DNA of 64,000 nt, taken from assembly GCA_963677135.2 (NCBI GenBank), contig CAXXLS010000017.1, forward strand, positions 620,001 through 684,000. Direction: 5' to 3'. Shown piece after piece: positions 8,482-17,070 of this stretch; the stretch's first letter is position 1, and every line of letters starts with the position of its first letter. Source of the DNA: Seleniibacterium sp963677135 (GTDB taxonomy: Bacteria; Desulfobacterota; Desulfuromonadia; Desulfuromonadales; Geopsychrobacteraceae). The notes below the pieces were generated by a model that saw only the letters and a program-made list of their open reading frames with translations, did no database searches and was not told the origin of the DNA. The translations under genes were made by a program, and so were the position numbers.

Positions 8482-8749
8482 TGGTGCTCCCATAAAAGTC
8501 TGTGGGTAAATATTGCTATGAGATGGATCGTTCCTTTATAGTTGGAGACCTGAGCGCATGCAACTGTTTTAAGAAAAATTCCGGGAGCGCAGTCCCTTGA
8601 CCATCCTTCCGAAGATGGTTGGGGCAAGTAGGAAGACTGACAACATTCCGGCATTGTATGCCTGGTGAATTCTTGGCGCGGTTTGAAGCCGACGGATTAA
8701 TGGTCCAGATGGTGAATGCTTTTTTCTCGCGCCCGGCAGAGAGGTGCAA
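8482..8749. other. Intergenic between divergent amrA and M48 protease
   Basis: Must contain both divergent promoters. A small hairpin (ACCATC / GATGGT, about 8600-8621) is visible. A 31-codon ORF beginning MPGEFLARFEADGL (8656 onward) runs into the protease start and could be a leader peptide, but it has no ribosome site and I do not call it. Confidence 0.35.
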
Positions 8750-10042
8750 ATGACCTATAAAAGCTGGTCCGTCTTGATTCTGCTGGTTTTCGGTCTCGCC
8801 GGTTGTGCCGTCAATCCGGTCACCGGCCGCAAGGAACTGGCCATCATGGCTATATCCGCGGAGCAGGAGGTCGCTCTGGGGGGGAAGTCCTATCAGCAGG
8901 CCATTCAGCAGATGGGGGGTGTCTATCCGGACAAACAGCTCAATGATTACGTGAACCGGGTCGGACAGAGGCTGGCCAGAGCCAGTCATCGGCCTGGACT
9001 GACCTATGAATTCAAAGTCGTTAACGATTCCAGCCCCAATGCGTTCGCCTTGCCAGGTGGATTTATCGCCATCACGCGCGGCCTGCTGCTCAATATGGAA
9101 AACGAGGCGCAACTGGCGGCTGTCCTGGGGCATGAAATCGGCCATGTGACGGCTCGTCACAGCGTTCAGGAAATGCAGCGCTCGGCTCTCCTGAATACCA
9201 CTGTCAGTCTGCTCGGTTCCATCGCCGGAGCAACTGATTACGGACCTTTGATCACCCAGGCCGGGGGACTGACCGCCTCTCTGATCAGTAAACGCTACAG
9301 CAGGGAACAGGAATACGAGGCCGATCGACTCGGCATTGAATACATGGCTCGATCCAATTACGCTCTGCAGGGGGCAGTGCAGCTGCAGGAAATCTTTGTC
9401 AGCAAGCTTGACGCCGGGAGTTCCAGTGACTGGGTCAGCGGTTTGCTGCGGACCCACCCGGTGTCCAGCGACCGTCTCGCCGAAAACCGCCGGATCGTGG
9501 CTTCCGAATACCAAGCTTACGACAGCCGGGACGGCCTGGCCGGGGATCATTACCGCCGCTACACAGCGTCTTTGCGGAACACCGAAGAGGCCTATTCCCT
9601 TTACGAGCAGGCCCGGAGTCAGGAAGCGCAGGGGCAGTATGACGCCGCTATCGCGACCTATCACAAGGCCGTACAGAAGGCTCCCGATCAGGGGCTGCTG
9701 CTGAGCGCCCTGGGGCTGGCCTACCTGAGAAATGAAGACCTCATTCCGGCCCGCCGCTACCTGCTCAAGGCGGTCCAGGCTGACCCGGACTTTTATCAGT
9801 CACATCTTGGCCTTGGTTATATTTATCTGCAGAATAAAAACTACGATTCCGCCGCCCGGGAACTCGAGAGGTCCCTTGGCCAGCTGGCGACCCTGCAGGG
9901 AACCTTTCTACTGGGAGACGCTGAGGCCGGCCGCCAGCGGATCGACCGGGCGCGGCAACTCTACGAAACCGTCCGGCAGGCCGACAGCGGCGGACAGCTC
10001 GGGCAGGTCGCCGCTGCGAGATTGAAGGCATTAAATCAATGA
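8750..10042 (+). CDS. M48 family metalloprotease lipoprotein with TPR repeats (BepA-like)
   Basis: 430 residues. Starts MTYKSWSVLILLVFGLAGC, a signal peptide with lipobox LAGC, so an outer- or inner-membrane lipoprotein facing the periplasm. The zinc protease motif HEIGH is at about 128-132 and the third ligand lies in EYEADRLG. The C-terminal third (about 285-430) holds tetratricopeptide repeats (YEQARSQEAQGQYDAAIATY, LALGLAYLRNEDL-type and LGLGYIYLQNKNYDSA). This architecture matches BepA/YfgC, which degrades or assembles outer membrane proteins. A GTG at 8744 is in frame, but GAGAGG positions the ATG at 8750. The stop overlaps the next ATG (ATGA). Confidence 0.88.
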   Translation: MTYKSWSVLILLVFGLAGCAVNPVTGRKELAIMAISAEQEVALGGKSYQQAIQQMGGVYPDKQLNDYVNRVGQRLARASHRPGLTYEFKVVNDSSPNAFALPGGFIAITRGLLLNMENEAQLAAVLGHEIGHVTARHSVQEMQRSALLNTTVSLLGSIAGATDYGPLITQAGGLTASLISKRYSREQEYEADRLGIEYMARSNYALQGAVQLQEIFVSKLDAGSSSDWVSGLLRTHPVSSDRLAENRRIVASEYQAYDSRDGLAGDHYRRYTASLRNTEEAYSLYEQARSQEAQGQYDAAIATYHKAVQKAPDQGLLLSALGLAYLRNEDLIPARRYLLKAVQADPDFYQSHLGLGYIYLQNKNYDSAARELERSLGQLATLQGTFLLGDAEAGRQRIDRARQLYETVRQADSGGQLGQVAAARLKALNQ

Positions 10043-10534
10043 GTCACCCTCTTCAATGGGATCTGGATCCTGACGAAATTCTTCTCTGGCAGGGACGTCC
10101 TGCGCCGCGCTGCTATGTGTTTCGCCATTGGCTGCAGGCGCTGGTTGGCTCTGTTCTGTTCCTGGCCAGCAGCTTCTGGCTGATGGTCGGCTACCAGCTG
10201 GTGGAGGCCCATGGGTACAACCGCTGGTTGCTTGCCGTTCCCGGGTTGCTGGTTCTGTTTTCGTTCCTGGTCGGACCGGGGCAGATTATCCTTGCCAGGC
10301 TGACCTGGGAAAAGGTTTTTTTACGCCCTGACCGATCAACGACTTCTGGTGCGTCGCTCCCTGTTCGGGAACAGAACGGAGGCCTATCCGGTCGCCACGC
10401 TCAAAGGGTGGCGTACCAAGGCTTACGGCAAACAGCAGGTCAGTTTTCGCCTGCTGTTTGCGGGACGTCGCCCCGTCGTGCTGGAATGTCTGGAGTCCCC
10501 GGAAAATTTCAGCCGCCACCTGCCTCAACGCTAA
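10039..10534 (+). pseudogene. PH-domain-like membrane protein, frameshifted at a T7 run
   Basis: The frame opened at 10039 gives two hydrophobic segments (WLQALVGSVLFLASSFWLMV and NRWLLAVPGLLVLFSFLV) then meets TTTTTTT at 10316-10322. Continuing in that frame yields low-quality sequence to 10560. Removing one T gives VFYALTDQRLLVRRSLFGN, the classic bacterial PH (bPH_2/YdbT-like) motif, and a natural end at HLPQR (stop 10532-10534), about 164 residues. So either the gene is broken, the homopolymer was mis-sequenced, or slippage restores the frame. It is coupled (ATGA) to the M48 protease gene and may be a small inner-membrane partner. Confidence 0.75.
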
Positions 10535-10624
10535 TCTGCAGAGACATGGATTCTGTTTGACTTGTCCTTCGCCCAGTCGCTATGATGCGCATCTTTTTTA
10601 ACGCAGATTCACACCGATAGATGG

Positions 10625-11959
10625 ATGACCAAGATGAGTAAAGCTTTTTACCTTGAAACCTTCGGCTGCCAGATGAACGTCGTCGATTCCGAACATATCG
10701 CCGATTTACTGACCGGTCTCGGCTATGACCAGGTTGAGACCGCTGACCAGGCGGACCTGGTTCTGATCAACACCTGTTCCGTGCGCGACAAGGCAGAACG
10801 CAAAGTGTACGGGCATCTCGGCCGCTTCAAACCGATCAAAGATCAGCGCCCTGATCTTATTATTGCCGTGGGGGGCTGTGTCGCTCAGCAGGAAGGGGAC
10901 CGCATGCTGGAAAAGGTTCCCTATCTTGATATCGTCTTCGGAACCCATAACGTGCATAAACTCCCGGAACTGGTCCGGCAGGCCGAGAACAGGCATCAGC
11001 GTGGCAGCGAAACCGAGTTTTTCGATCGTGAGACCCGCCTTAACCTGTTTCCCGAGCGCTCCCAGAAAGAGACGGTCACCCGCTTCGTGACCATCATGCA
11101 GGGGTGTGACAACTTCTGTTCCTACTGTATCGTCCCGCATGTCCGGGGGCGTGAAATCAGCCGTCCCAGTCAGGATGTGCTGGCCGAGATCAGGACCCTG
11201 GTCGACCAGGGTGTGAAAGAGGTGACCCTGCTCGGGCAGAACGTTAATTCTTATGGCATCAATGATCCCGGGGAAGTGTCTTTCGCGGAACTGCTGCACA
11301 GGGTGAATGACATCAACGGTCTGAAGCGGTTGCGTTTCGCCACGTCCCATCCCAAAGATCTGACCGATGAATTGATCGACTGTTTCGGCCGTCTGGAGAA
11401 GCTCTGTCGGCACATGCATCTGCCCGTGCAGTGCGGATCCGACCGTATTCTTGAGCTGATGAACCGGGGGTACCGTGCCGCCGACTACCTGGACAAAGTG
11501 GCCAAACTGAAAAAGGTGTGCCCGGATATACGTCTGACAACCGATATTATCGTCGGTTTTCCAAAAGAGGGGGAGGACGATTTTCAGGCCACTCTCGACC
11601 TGGTCAAAGAAGTTCGTTATGCTGATGCCTACACCTTTCTGTACTCTCCCCGGGTTGAAACGGCGGCCGCCCGCATGGAAGATATTTTCAGCGCCGACGA
11701 AAAGCAGGATCGCTTCGATCGTCTGGTGGCACTGCAGCAGCAGATCAGTGCCGAAATCTGGCGGTCCGACGTCGGTCGGATCCAGGACGTCCTGGTCGAG
11801 GGTCCGAGTAAACAGGGGCAGGGGCAGATGTTCGGTCGGACGACCTGGAACCGGATTGTCAACTTCAACGGTTCGGCAGACATGGCCGGGCAGATTCTGC
11901 CGGTCAAAATAACCGAGTCTTTCCGGAATTCCCACCTGGGACAATTGGCCCGGGACTGA
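10625..11959 (+). CDS. miaB: tRNA-2-methylthio-N6-dimethylallyladenosine synthase
   Basis: 444 residues (an ATG nine bases later is an alternative start; neither has a clear ribosome site). Domains: N-terminal methylthiotransferase with the cluster cysteines in ETFGCQMN, INTCSVR and VGGCVAQ; radical-SAM barrel with C161-x3-C165-x2-C168 (GCDNFCSYCIVPHVRGRE); C-terminal TRAM domain (about 375-444). It adds the 2-methylthio group to i6A37 of tRNAs reading UNN codons, using two 4Fe-4S clusters. The paralogue mtaB lies at 25.7 kb. Confidence 0.95.
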   Translation: MTKMSKAFYLETFGCQMNVVDSEHIADLLTGLGYDQVETADQADLVLINTCSVRDKAERKVYGHLGRFKPIKDQRPDLIIAVGGCVAQQEGDRMLEKVPYLDIVFGTHNVHKLPELVRQAENRHQRGSETEFFDRETRLNLFPERSQKETVTRFVTIMQGCDNFCSYCIVPHVRGREISRPSQDVLAEIRTLVDQGVKEVTLLGQNVNSYGINDPGEVSFAELLHRVNDINGLKRLRFATSHPKDLTDELIDCFGRLEKLCRHMHLPVQCGSDRILELMNRGYRAADYLDKVAKLKKVCPDIRLTTDIIVGFPKEGEDDFQATLDLVKEVRYADAYTFLYSPRVETAAARMEDIFSADEKQDRFDRLVALQQQISAEIWRSDVGRIQDVLVEGPSKQGQGQMFGRTTWNRIVNFNGSADMAGQILPVKITESFRNSHLGQLARD

Positions 11960-11973
11960 AAAAGGAGACCCCC

Positions 11974-12630
11974 TTGATGATCGATCTTCATACCCATACA
12001 TTTTTCAGTGACGGTGAACTGGTTCCCGCAGAACTGGTCCGGCGGGCCGCTCATGCCGGGTATCAGGCCCTGGCGATCACCGATCATGCCGACCGGACCA
12101 ACACCGCCTTCCTGCTGTCCAGTATCGTCGGTGTTGTCGACGAAATCGGAGCGGCCAACGGACTGCAGGTCCTGGCCGGGGTCGAGCTGACCCATGTTCC
12201 GCCGGGCAACATCGCCGATGTTGCCCGCCTGGCTCGTGACAATGGCGCCGAGCTGGTGGTCGTCCATGGCGAGACGATCGTCGAGCCGGTCCTTCCCGGG
12301 ACCAATCGGGCGGCCATAGAGGCAGGGATCGATATTCTCGCCCACCCCGGTTTGATCACGCCGGAGGAGGTTCAGCTCGCCGCGGAAAAAGGGGTCTGTC
12401 TGGAAATCACCACCCGCAAGGGGCATTCCCTGACCAATGGCCACGTTGCCAAACTGGCCCTCGAATACGGGGCGAAGCTGGTCATCAACAACGACGCCCA
12501 CGCTCCGGGAGATCTGGTTTCCGAAGAGATGGCCAGAAAAATCGCCCTGGGCGCCGGCATGAATGAAGAACAGTACCGTCAGGCGCGGCAGAATTCCGCG
12601 GACCTGGTGGCGCGTGCTAAAAAGAGGTAA
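11974..12630 (+). CDS. PHP domain phosphoesterase (histidinol-phosphatase type)
   Basis: 218 residues. Starts MMIDLHTHTFFSDGEL, containing the HxH metal motif; further ligands in ITDHAD, GVELTH, HPGLI and the late NNDAH. This is a metal-dependent phosphoesterase of the PHP superfamily; substrate cannot be told from sequence (histidinol phosphate, AMP/nucleotide or other). AAGGAGA precedes the start by eight bases. It sits 14 nt after miaB and 2 nt before the M42 peptidase, likely one operon. Confidence 0.82.
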   Translation: MMIDLHTHTFFSDGELVPAELVRRAAHAGYQALAITDHADRTNTAFLLSSIVGVVDEIGAANGLQVLAGVELTHVPPGNIADVARLARDNGAELVVVHGETIVEPVLPGTNRAAIEAGIDILAHPGLITPEEVQLAAEKGVCLEITTRKGHSLTNGHVAKLALEYGAKLVINNDAHAPGDLVSEEMARKIALGAGMNEEQYRQARQNSADLVARAKKR

Positions 12631-12632
12631 GC

Positions 12633-13697
12633 ATGGATCATTCTCAACGTCAATTTCTTAAGCAACTTGTAGAAACGCCAAGTCCGTCAGGTTATGAGCA
12701 ACCGGCCCAGCGGGTTATTCAGGAACAGCTGAAGACCGTCGCCGATGAGTTGCAGACCGATGTCATGGGCAACCTGATCGCTTCATTGAAAGGATCCGGC
12801 GGCCCGCGGGTGATGTTCGCCGGGCACTGCGACGAAATCGGATTTATGGTGCGCTATGTTGATGATCGCGGTTTCATCTATTTCGGGGCTATCGGCGGCG
12901 TCGACCCCCATCTTTCACCCGGTCAACGGGTCTCCATTCATACGGCCGGCGGCGTTATCCCGGGGGTCATCGGTAAAAAAGCCATTCACCTGATAGAGCC
13001 CAAGGATCGCGACAACGTTATCAAGCTCGACAAGCAGTTTATCGATATCGGGGCCAATACCAGGGAAGAGGTCGAGGACCTGGTCAGCATCGGTGATCCG
13101 GTGACCTTTTCGGTCGGCGTCCAGGCATTGCAGGGGGACCGGATGACCTCGCGGGCCTTTGACGACAAGATGGGCGCCTTCGTCGTGACCGAGGTGATGA
13201 AGGAGGTCAAGCGCGGTGGTCCGGTCGCGGCTGATCTTTTCGCCGTGTCTACGGTCCAGGAAGAAATCGGGCTGCGGGGGGCTGCGACCAGCAGTTACGG
13301 AGTCAATCCGGATGTCGGCATCGTTGTTGAAGTGACTCATGCGACCGATTATCCCGATGTCGAGGCTTCGACCATCGGCCGGGTCGAACTCGGGAAAGGG
13401 CCGGTAGTCGCCCGCGGGGCCAATATCAACCCGGTTCTTTTCGATCTGATTATCGAGACCGCCAAAGCGGAAAACCTTCCTTACCAGGTTATCGGCGTAC
13501 CACGTGCCACCGGGACCGATGCCAACGTCATGCAGTTGTCCAGAGGCGGCGTTGCGACGGCCCTGATCGGCATTCCGTTACGCTATATGCATACCCCGGT
13601 CGAGACCCTCTCCCTTGCGGATCTCGACCATGCCATCACCCTGCTGAGCGCGGTCGTCCGCAGAATCGGCAGAGAGTCTTCCTTTATCCCCCGCTGA
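12633..13697 (+). CDS. M42 family metallopeptidase (glutamyl aminopeptidase-like)
   Basis: 354 residues. Contains the M42 motifs FAGHCDEIGFMV, SRAFDDKMGAF (metal-bridging Asp), TVQEEIGLRGA (catalytic Glu pair), and a late HTPVET with the last His ligand. These cytoplasmic di-metal enzymes form large tetrahedral complexes that trim peptides. Starts 2 nt after the PHP gene with GAGG in front, and ends at a strong terminator, closing the miaB-PHP-M42 group. Confidence 0.88.
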   Translation: MDHSQRQFLKQLVETPSPSGYEQPAQRVIQEQLKTVADELQTDVMGNLIASLKGSGGPRVMFAGHCDEIGFMVRYVDDRGFIYFGAIGGVDPHLSPGQRVSIHTAGGVIPGVIGKKAIHLIEPKDRDNVIKLDKQFIDIGANTREEVEDLVSIGDPVTFSVGVQALQGDRMTSRAFDDKMGAFVVTEVMKEVKRGGPVAADLFAVSTVQEEIGLRGAATSSYGVNPDVGIVVEVTHATDYPDVEASTIGRVELGKGPVVARGANINPVLFDLIIETAKAENLPYQVIGVPRATGTDANVMQLSRGGVATALIGIPLRYMHTPVETLSLADLDHAITLLSAVVRRIGRESSFIPR

Positions 13698-13700
13698 TGA

Positions 13701-13753
13701 CAGAGGACGCCGACCGAAAGCTTATGACGGCCGGCGTCCTCTGCCCGATTTTT
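13701..13753 (+). terminator. Rho-independent terminator after M42 peptidase
   Basis: 16-bp stem with one mismatch (CAGAGGACGCCG... 13701-13716 with 13728-13743), followed by GCCCGATTTTT. Confidence 0.85.
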
Positions 13754-13945
13754 CCATTGCCTCCCTTGACATCTTATCAGTTGTGCGTAAGTCTTTGAAC
13801 TATATGGCTACTTTTCCCTGGGATTCGGCTTTTTCCAGTTACCGTTCAACATTCCCGTCGAAGATATACAGGCACCACCGCTGGTCAGGATCTTGTTGTT
13901 TCGGGACGTGGGGACGCCACGGAAGGTGGGCTACGGAGGTTGTTT

Positions 13946-15064
13946 ATGGGGGCAAACGGTTTACGCAAGCGAATTGAACAAATCCTCGACCAGGCGGATG
14001 TCGCCCTTGATGGTAACCGTCCCTGGGATATCAGGGTCAACAATGAGCGTCTGTTCCGCAGGGTTATGGCCCAGGGGAGCCTGGGGTTCGGTGAAGCCTA
14101 CATGGAAGGGTGGTGGGAGGCGGACGCCATCGATCAGCTGATATCACGTCTTCTTAAAGCGCGCCTCGATGAAAAATTCAAATCGATCGTCGTCTATCTT
14201 GCCGCACTCAAAGCCCGCATCATGAACTGTCAGTCCTTGAGCCGTGCCTACCAGGTCGGCGAGCAGCACTACAATGCCGGGAATGACCTGTATCAAAAAA
14301 TGCTCGACCGGCGCATGATTTACAGCTGCGCCTACTGGAAGAACGCGACCACCCTCGACGAAGCACAGGAATGCAAGCTGGATTTGACCTGCCGCAAGCT
14401 GCACCTTGAAAAAGGGCAGAAGGTTCTCGATATCGGCTGTGGCTGGGGAGGGACGGCGCGCTTCATGGCGGAACGCTATGGCGTGGAGGTCGTCGGGATC
14501 ACTATTTCAACGGCCCAGGCGGAACTGGCCCGAGAGATATGTGCCGGCTATCCGGTCGAAATCAGGGTTCAGGACTACCGACTTTTGGAAGGGCAGTTTG
14601 ACCGTATCGTTTCCATCGGGATGTTTGAACACGTCGGCTACAAAAATTATCAGACCTATTTTAGCAAGGTGGCTGAACTGTTGTCCGCCGACGGTATTTT
14701 TCTGCTTCACACCATCGGCGGAAATACCCCTTCGCAGCGTACCGATCCCTGGATCGATCGCTATATATTTCCCAACGGCATGCTCCCCTCCGCCCAACAG
14801 ATCAGTGCGGCTTTTGAAGGCTATCTGGTTCTCGAAGACTGGCACAGTTTCGGACCGGATTACGATAAAACCCTCATGGCCTGGTACGAGAACTTTCAGA
14901 AAGGCTGGACGGAACTGTCCCAATCGTACAATGAGACCTTCAGGCGGATGTGGGAGTATTACCTGCTGGCCAGTGCCGGCGCCTTCAGGGCGCGGGAAAA
15001 CCAGCTCTGGCAGATTGTTCTGTCCAAACATGGCCTGCACGGAAGCTATTCCTTTCCCCGCTGA
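13946..15064 (+). CDS. cfa: Cyclopropane-fatty-acyl-phospholipid synthase
   Basis: 372 residues. ATG at 13946 chosen because GGAGGT lies five bases before it; a TTG at 13940 is in frame but overlaps that site. Motifs: GEAYMEGWWE near the N-terminus (phospholipid-binding part), EQHYNAGNDLYQ, SAM-binding VLDIGCGWGGTARF (about 161-174), GMFEHVGYKNY and the HTIGGN segment. It methylenates unsaturated acyl chains of membrane phospholipids using S-adenosylmethionine, typically a stress or stationary-phase function. Single gene with its own terminator. Confidence 0.93.
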   Translation: MGANGLRKRIEQILDQADVALDGNRPWDIRVNNERLFRRVMAQGSLGFGEAYMEGWWEADAIDQLISRLLKARLDEKFKSIVVYLAALKARIMNCQSLSRAYQVGEQHYNAGNDLYQKMLDRRMIYSCAYWKNATTLDEAQECKLDLTCRKLHLEKGQKVLDIGCGWGGTARFMAERYGVEVVGITISTAQAELAREICAGYPVEIRVQDYRLLEGQFDRIVSIGMFEHVGYKNYQTYFSKVAELLSADGIFLLHTIGGNTPSQRTDPWIDRYIFPNGMLPSAQQISAAFEGYLVLEDWHSFGPDYDKTLMAWYENFQKGWTELSQSYNETFRRMWEYYLLASAGAFRARENQLWQIVLSKHGLHGSYSFPR

Positions 15065-15085
15065 CCCCTGCCGTCATCCCGCCTG

Positions 15086-15118
15086 AAGAGCCATCATTCA
15101 GCAGATGATGGCTCTTTA
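15086..15118. terminator. Bidirectional terminator between cfa and deaD
   Basis: Stem AAGAGCCATCAT / ATGATGGCTCTT with a 7-nt loop; the T-run on the plus side overlaps the stop codon of the convergent helicase gene. Confidence 0.8.
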
Positions 15119-16897
15119 TTGTGCGGTCTTCCCCCGTTTGCTGCGTGGGCTGCGCTGGGCCGCCTTTGTTTTGTTTCCGTAGGGACGCTTCTTGAAGGAG
15201 TCGGCCCCCCCGGGTTTGCCTTTGCGGGCCGGTCTCGTCTTTTTTTCCTGAGCATCGACCGGACCTTTACCGTAGGGCGTCAGTTGCAACTGCTCGTTGC
15301 AGACCCAGATCTTTTTCAGCTTGTGAAGAGTCTCCTGATCAAGCTCTCTGGGAAGATCGATCAGGCTGAAATCATCGCAGATCCCGATGCGGCCAATATT
15401 CCTGCTGTCAATCTTGCCTTCGTTGCTGATGGCCCCGACGATATTCTTGGGTTGCACTCCGTGCACTTTGCCGACTTCGATACGGTAGGTCTGCATTGCC
15501 GCATCATTGGCTTGCTTTCCGCGGTTTTTTTCCCGGGCTGCTTGCACCGTTTCGCGGGGGGCTTCCTGAAGAAATCCCTCCTCAAGCTGCAGCGGGCGTT
15601 CTTTCTGCAGCAAATAGGCCAGGGCTGCGGCCGTTCGGCGGTGGCCGATTTCGTATTCCGACTGAAAGTCATCAATCAGTTCCTCGAAAAAATCGAGTTC
15701 CTCGGATTCCAGGGTCAGGGCTATTTGCTCCTTGAACAAATCGATCCGGCGGTCGGTGATATCCTTGCGACTCGGCAGGACCATGGCCTTGATCGGCTGG
15801 CGGGTCGCCTTCTCAATGCTGGCCAGCATCCGTTTTTCCCTGGGGGCGACAAACAGGATCGCTTTCCCCTCACGACCGGCTCGTCCCGTTCGGCCGATCC
15901 GATGAACATAGGCTTCGGTATCATAGGGAATGTCGTAGTTCACAACGTGGCTGATCCTTTTGACATCAAGCCCCCGGGCGGCCACATCGGTGGCCACGAC
16001 GATATCAAGAGAGCCGTCCTTGAGCCGCTCGATGGTTTTTTCCCGCAGCATCTGGGTCATGTCACCGTTCAGGGCGGCACTTGAGAATCCTCTGGCTTCG
16101 AGTTTTTCGGCGAGTTCCACGGTCGCCAGCTTGGTCCTGACGAAGATGATCATGCCGTCGATGTCTTCCGCCTCGAGAATCCGCGTCAGGGCGTCGAGTT
16201 TGTGGAGGCCTTTGACCTGCCAGTAGTACTGGGAAATTTTTTCGACCGTCGAGGTTTTGCTCTTGATGCGGATTTCAACCGGCTCGTTCAGATATTTGTG
16301 CGCAATTCGAAGGATCTCTTTCGGCATGGTGGCGGAAAAAAGAGCGGTCTGTCTGTGCTCCGGCGCCGCAGCCAGGATCTCTTCAACATCGTCAATGAAA
16401 CCCATCTTGAGCATTTCATCGGCTTCGTCGATAACGACGGCCGACAATTCATCCAGTTTGAGGGTCTTGCGGCTGAGGTGGTCCTTGATGCGTCCCGGCG
16501 TGCCGACCACGACCTGAACGCCGCGCTGCAGCTGGCGAAGCTGCTGCCCCATGTTCTGGCCACCGTAGATAGGCAGGACATGGAAATTCTTGATATGACG
16601 GGCATAGGTCTGAATCGATTCGGCGACCTGCAGAGCCAGTTCCCGGGTCGGAGTCATGACCAGGACCTGGGGTTTTTTCGTGCGCGGTTTGAGTTGGCTG
16701 AGAAGAGGGAGGGCAAAGGCCGCGGTTTTGCCGGTCCCGGTCTGGGCCTGGCCGAGCAGGTCATGCCCCTCAAGGAGGAGGGGGATGCTCTGCGCCTGGA
16801 TAGGGGTCGGTGTTTCGTAGCCGATCTCTTTGAGTGCTTTGGTTACGGACGGGGACAATGAAAGGTCGGCAAAGGACAAACTGTTATTTTCAGCCAT
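15116..16897 (-). CDS. deaD: DEAD-box RNA helicase (DeaD/CsdA type)
   Basis: 593 residues. Q motif FADLSLSPSVTKALKEIGY...TPIQ, Walker A AQTGTGKT (about 53-60), PTRELA, DEAD (VVIDEADEML), SAT, and the motif VI HRIGRTGRAGREG. After the helicase core comes a DbpA-like RNA-binding domain (about 475-550, YRIEVGKVHGVQPKNIVGAI...IGRIGI) and a basic KR-rich tail (KTRPARKGKPGG). This matches DeaD/CsdA proteins that act in ribosome assembly and mRNA turnover, often cold-induced. AGGA precedes the start. Confidence 0.93.
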   Translation of the reverse strand: MAENNSLSFADLSLSPSVTKALKEIGYETPTPIQAQSIPLLLEGHDLLGQAQTGTGKTAAFALPLLSQLKPRTKKPQVLVMTPTRELALQVAESIQTYARHIKNFHVLPIYGGQNMGQQLRQLQRGVQVVVGTPGRIKDHLSRKTLKLDELSAVVIDEADEMLKMGFIDDVEEILAAAPEHRQTALFSATMPKEILRIAHKYLNEPVEIRIKSKTSTVEKISQYYWQVKGLHKLDALTRILEAEDIDGMIIFVRTKLATVELAEKLEARGFSSAALNGDMTQMLREKTIERLKDGSLDIVVATDVAARGLDVKRISHVVNYDIPYDTEAYVHRIGRTGRAGREGKAILFVAPREKRMLASIEKATRQPIKAMVLPSRKDITDRRIDLFKEQIALTLESEELDFFEELIDDFQSEYEIGHRRTAAALAYLLQKERPLQLEEGFLQEAPRETVQAAREKNRGKQANDAAMQTYRIEVGKVHGVQPKNIVGAISNEGKIDSRNIGRIGICDDFSLIDLPRELDQETLHKLKKIWVCNEQLQLTPYGKGPVDAQEKKTRPARKGKPGGADSFKKRPYGNKTKAAQRSPRSKRGKTAQ

Positions 16898-16999
16898 GGA
16901 TTTCCTGCAAGAAAAAGGTATGTATTTGAAATTGGGTCAAAAGATTGGCATCCTAGCGCATTTGTGGAATCGGTGCCAGCTTTTATTGCGGTTGTTCGG

Positions 17000-17040
17000 A
17001 AAAAAGTGAATTGCCCGCCGAAAATGACTTTTCGACGGGC
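17000..17040 (-). terminator. Terminator downstream of the RND exporter
   Basis: On the minus strand: GCCCGTCGAAAA, GTCA loop, TTTTCGGCGGGC, then a T-run (17000-17005) nine bases further on. The stem has one mismatch and the T-run is displaced, so moderate confidence. Confidence 0.5.
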
Positions 17041-17070
17041 GCGAAGGGCAGCCGGGTGATGCCGAGCCCC

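Noticed and set aside
8516..9664. 382-codon minus-strand ORF
   Set aside because: Antisense to the M48 protease and its promoter; no ribosome site, no family resemblance.
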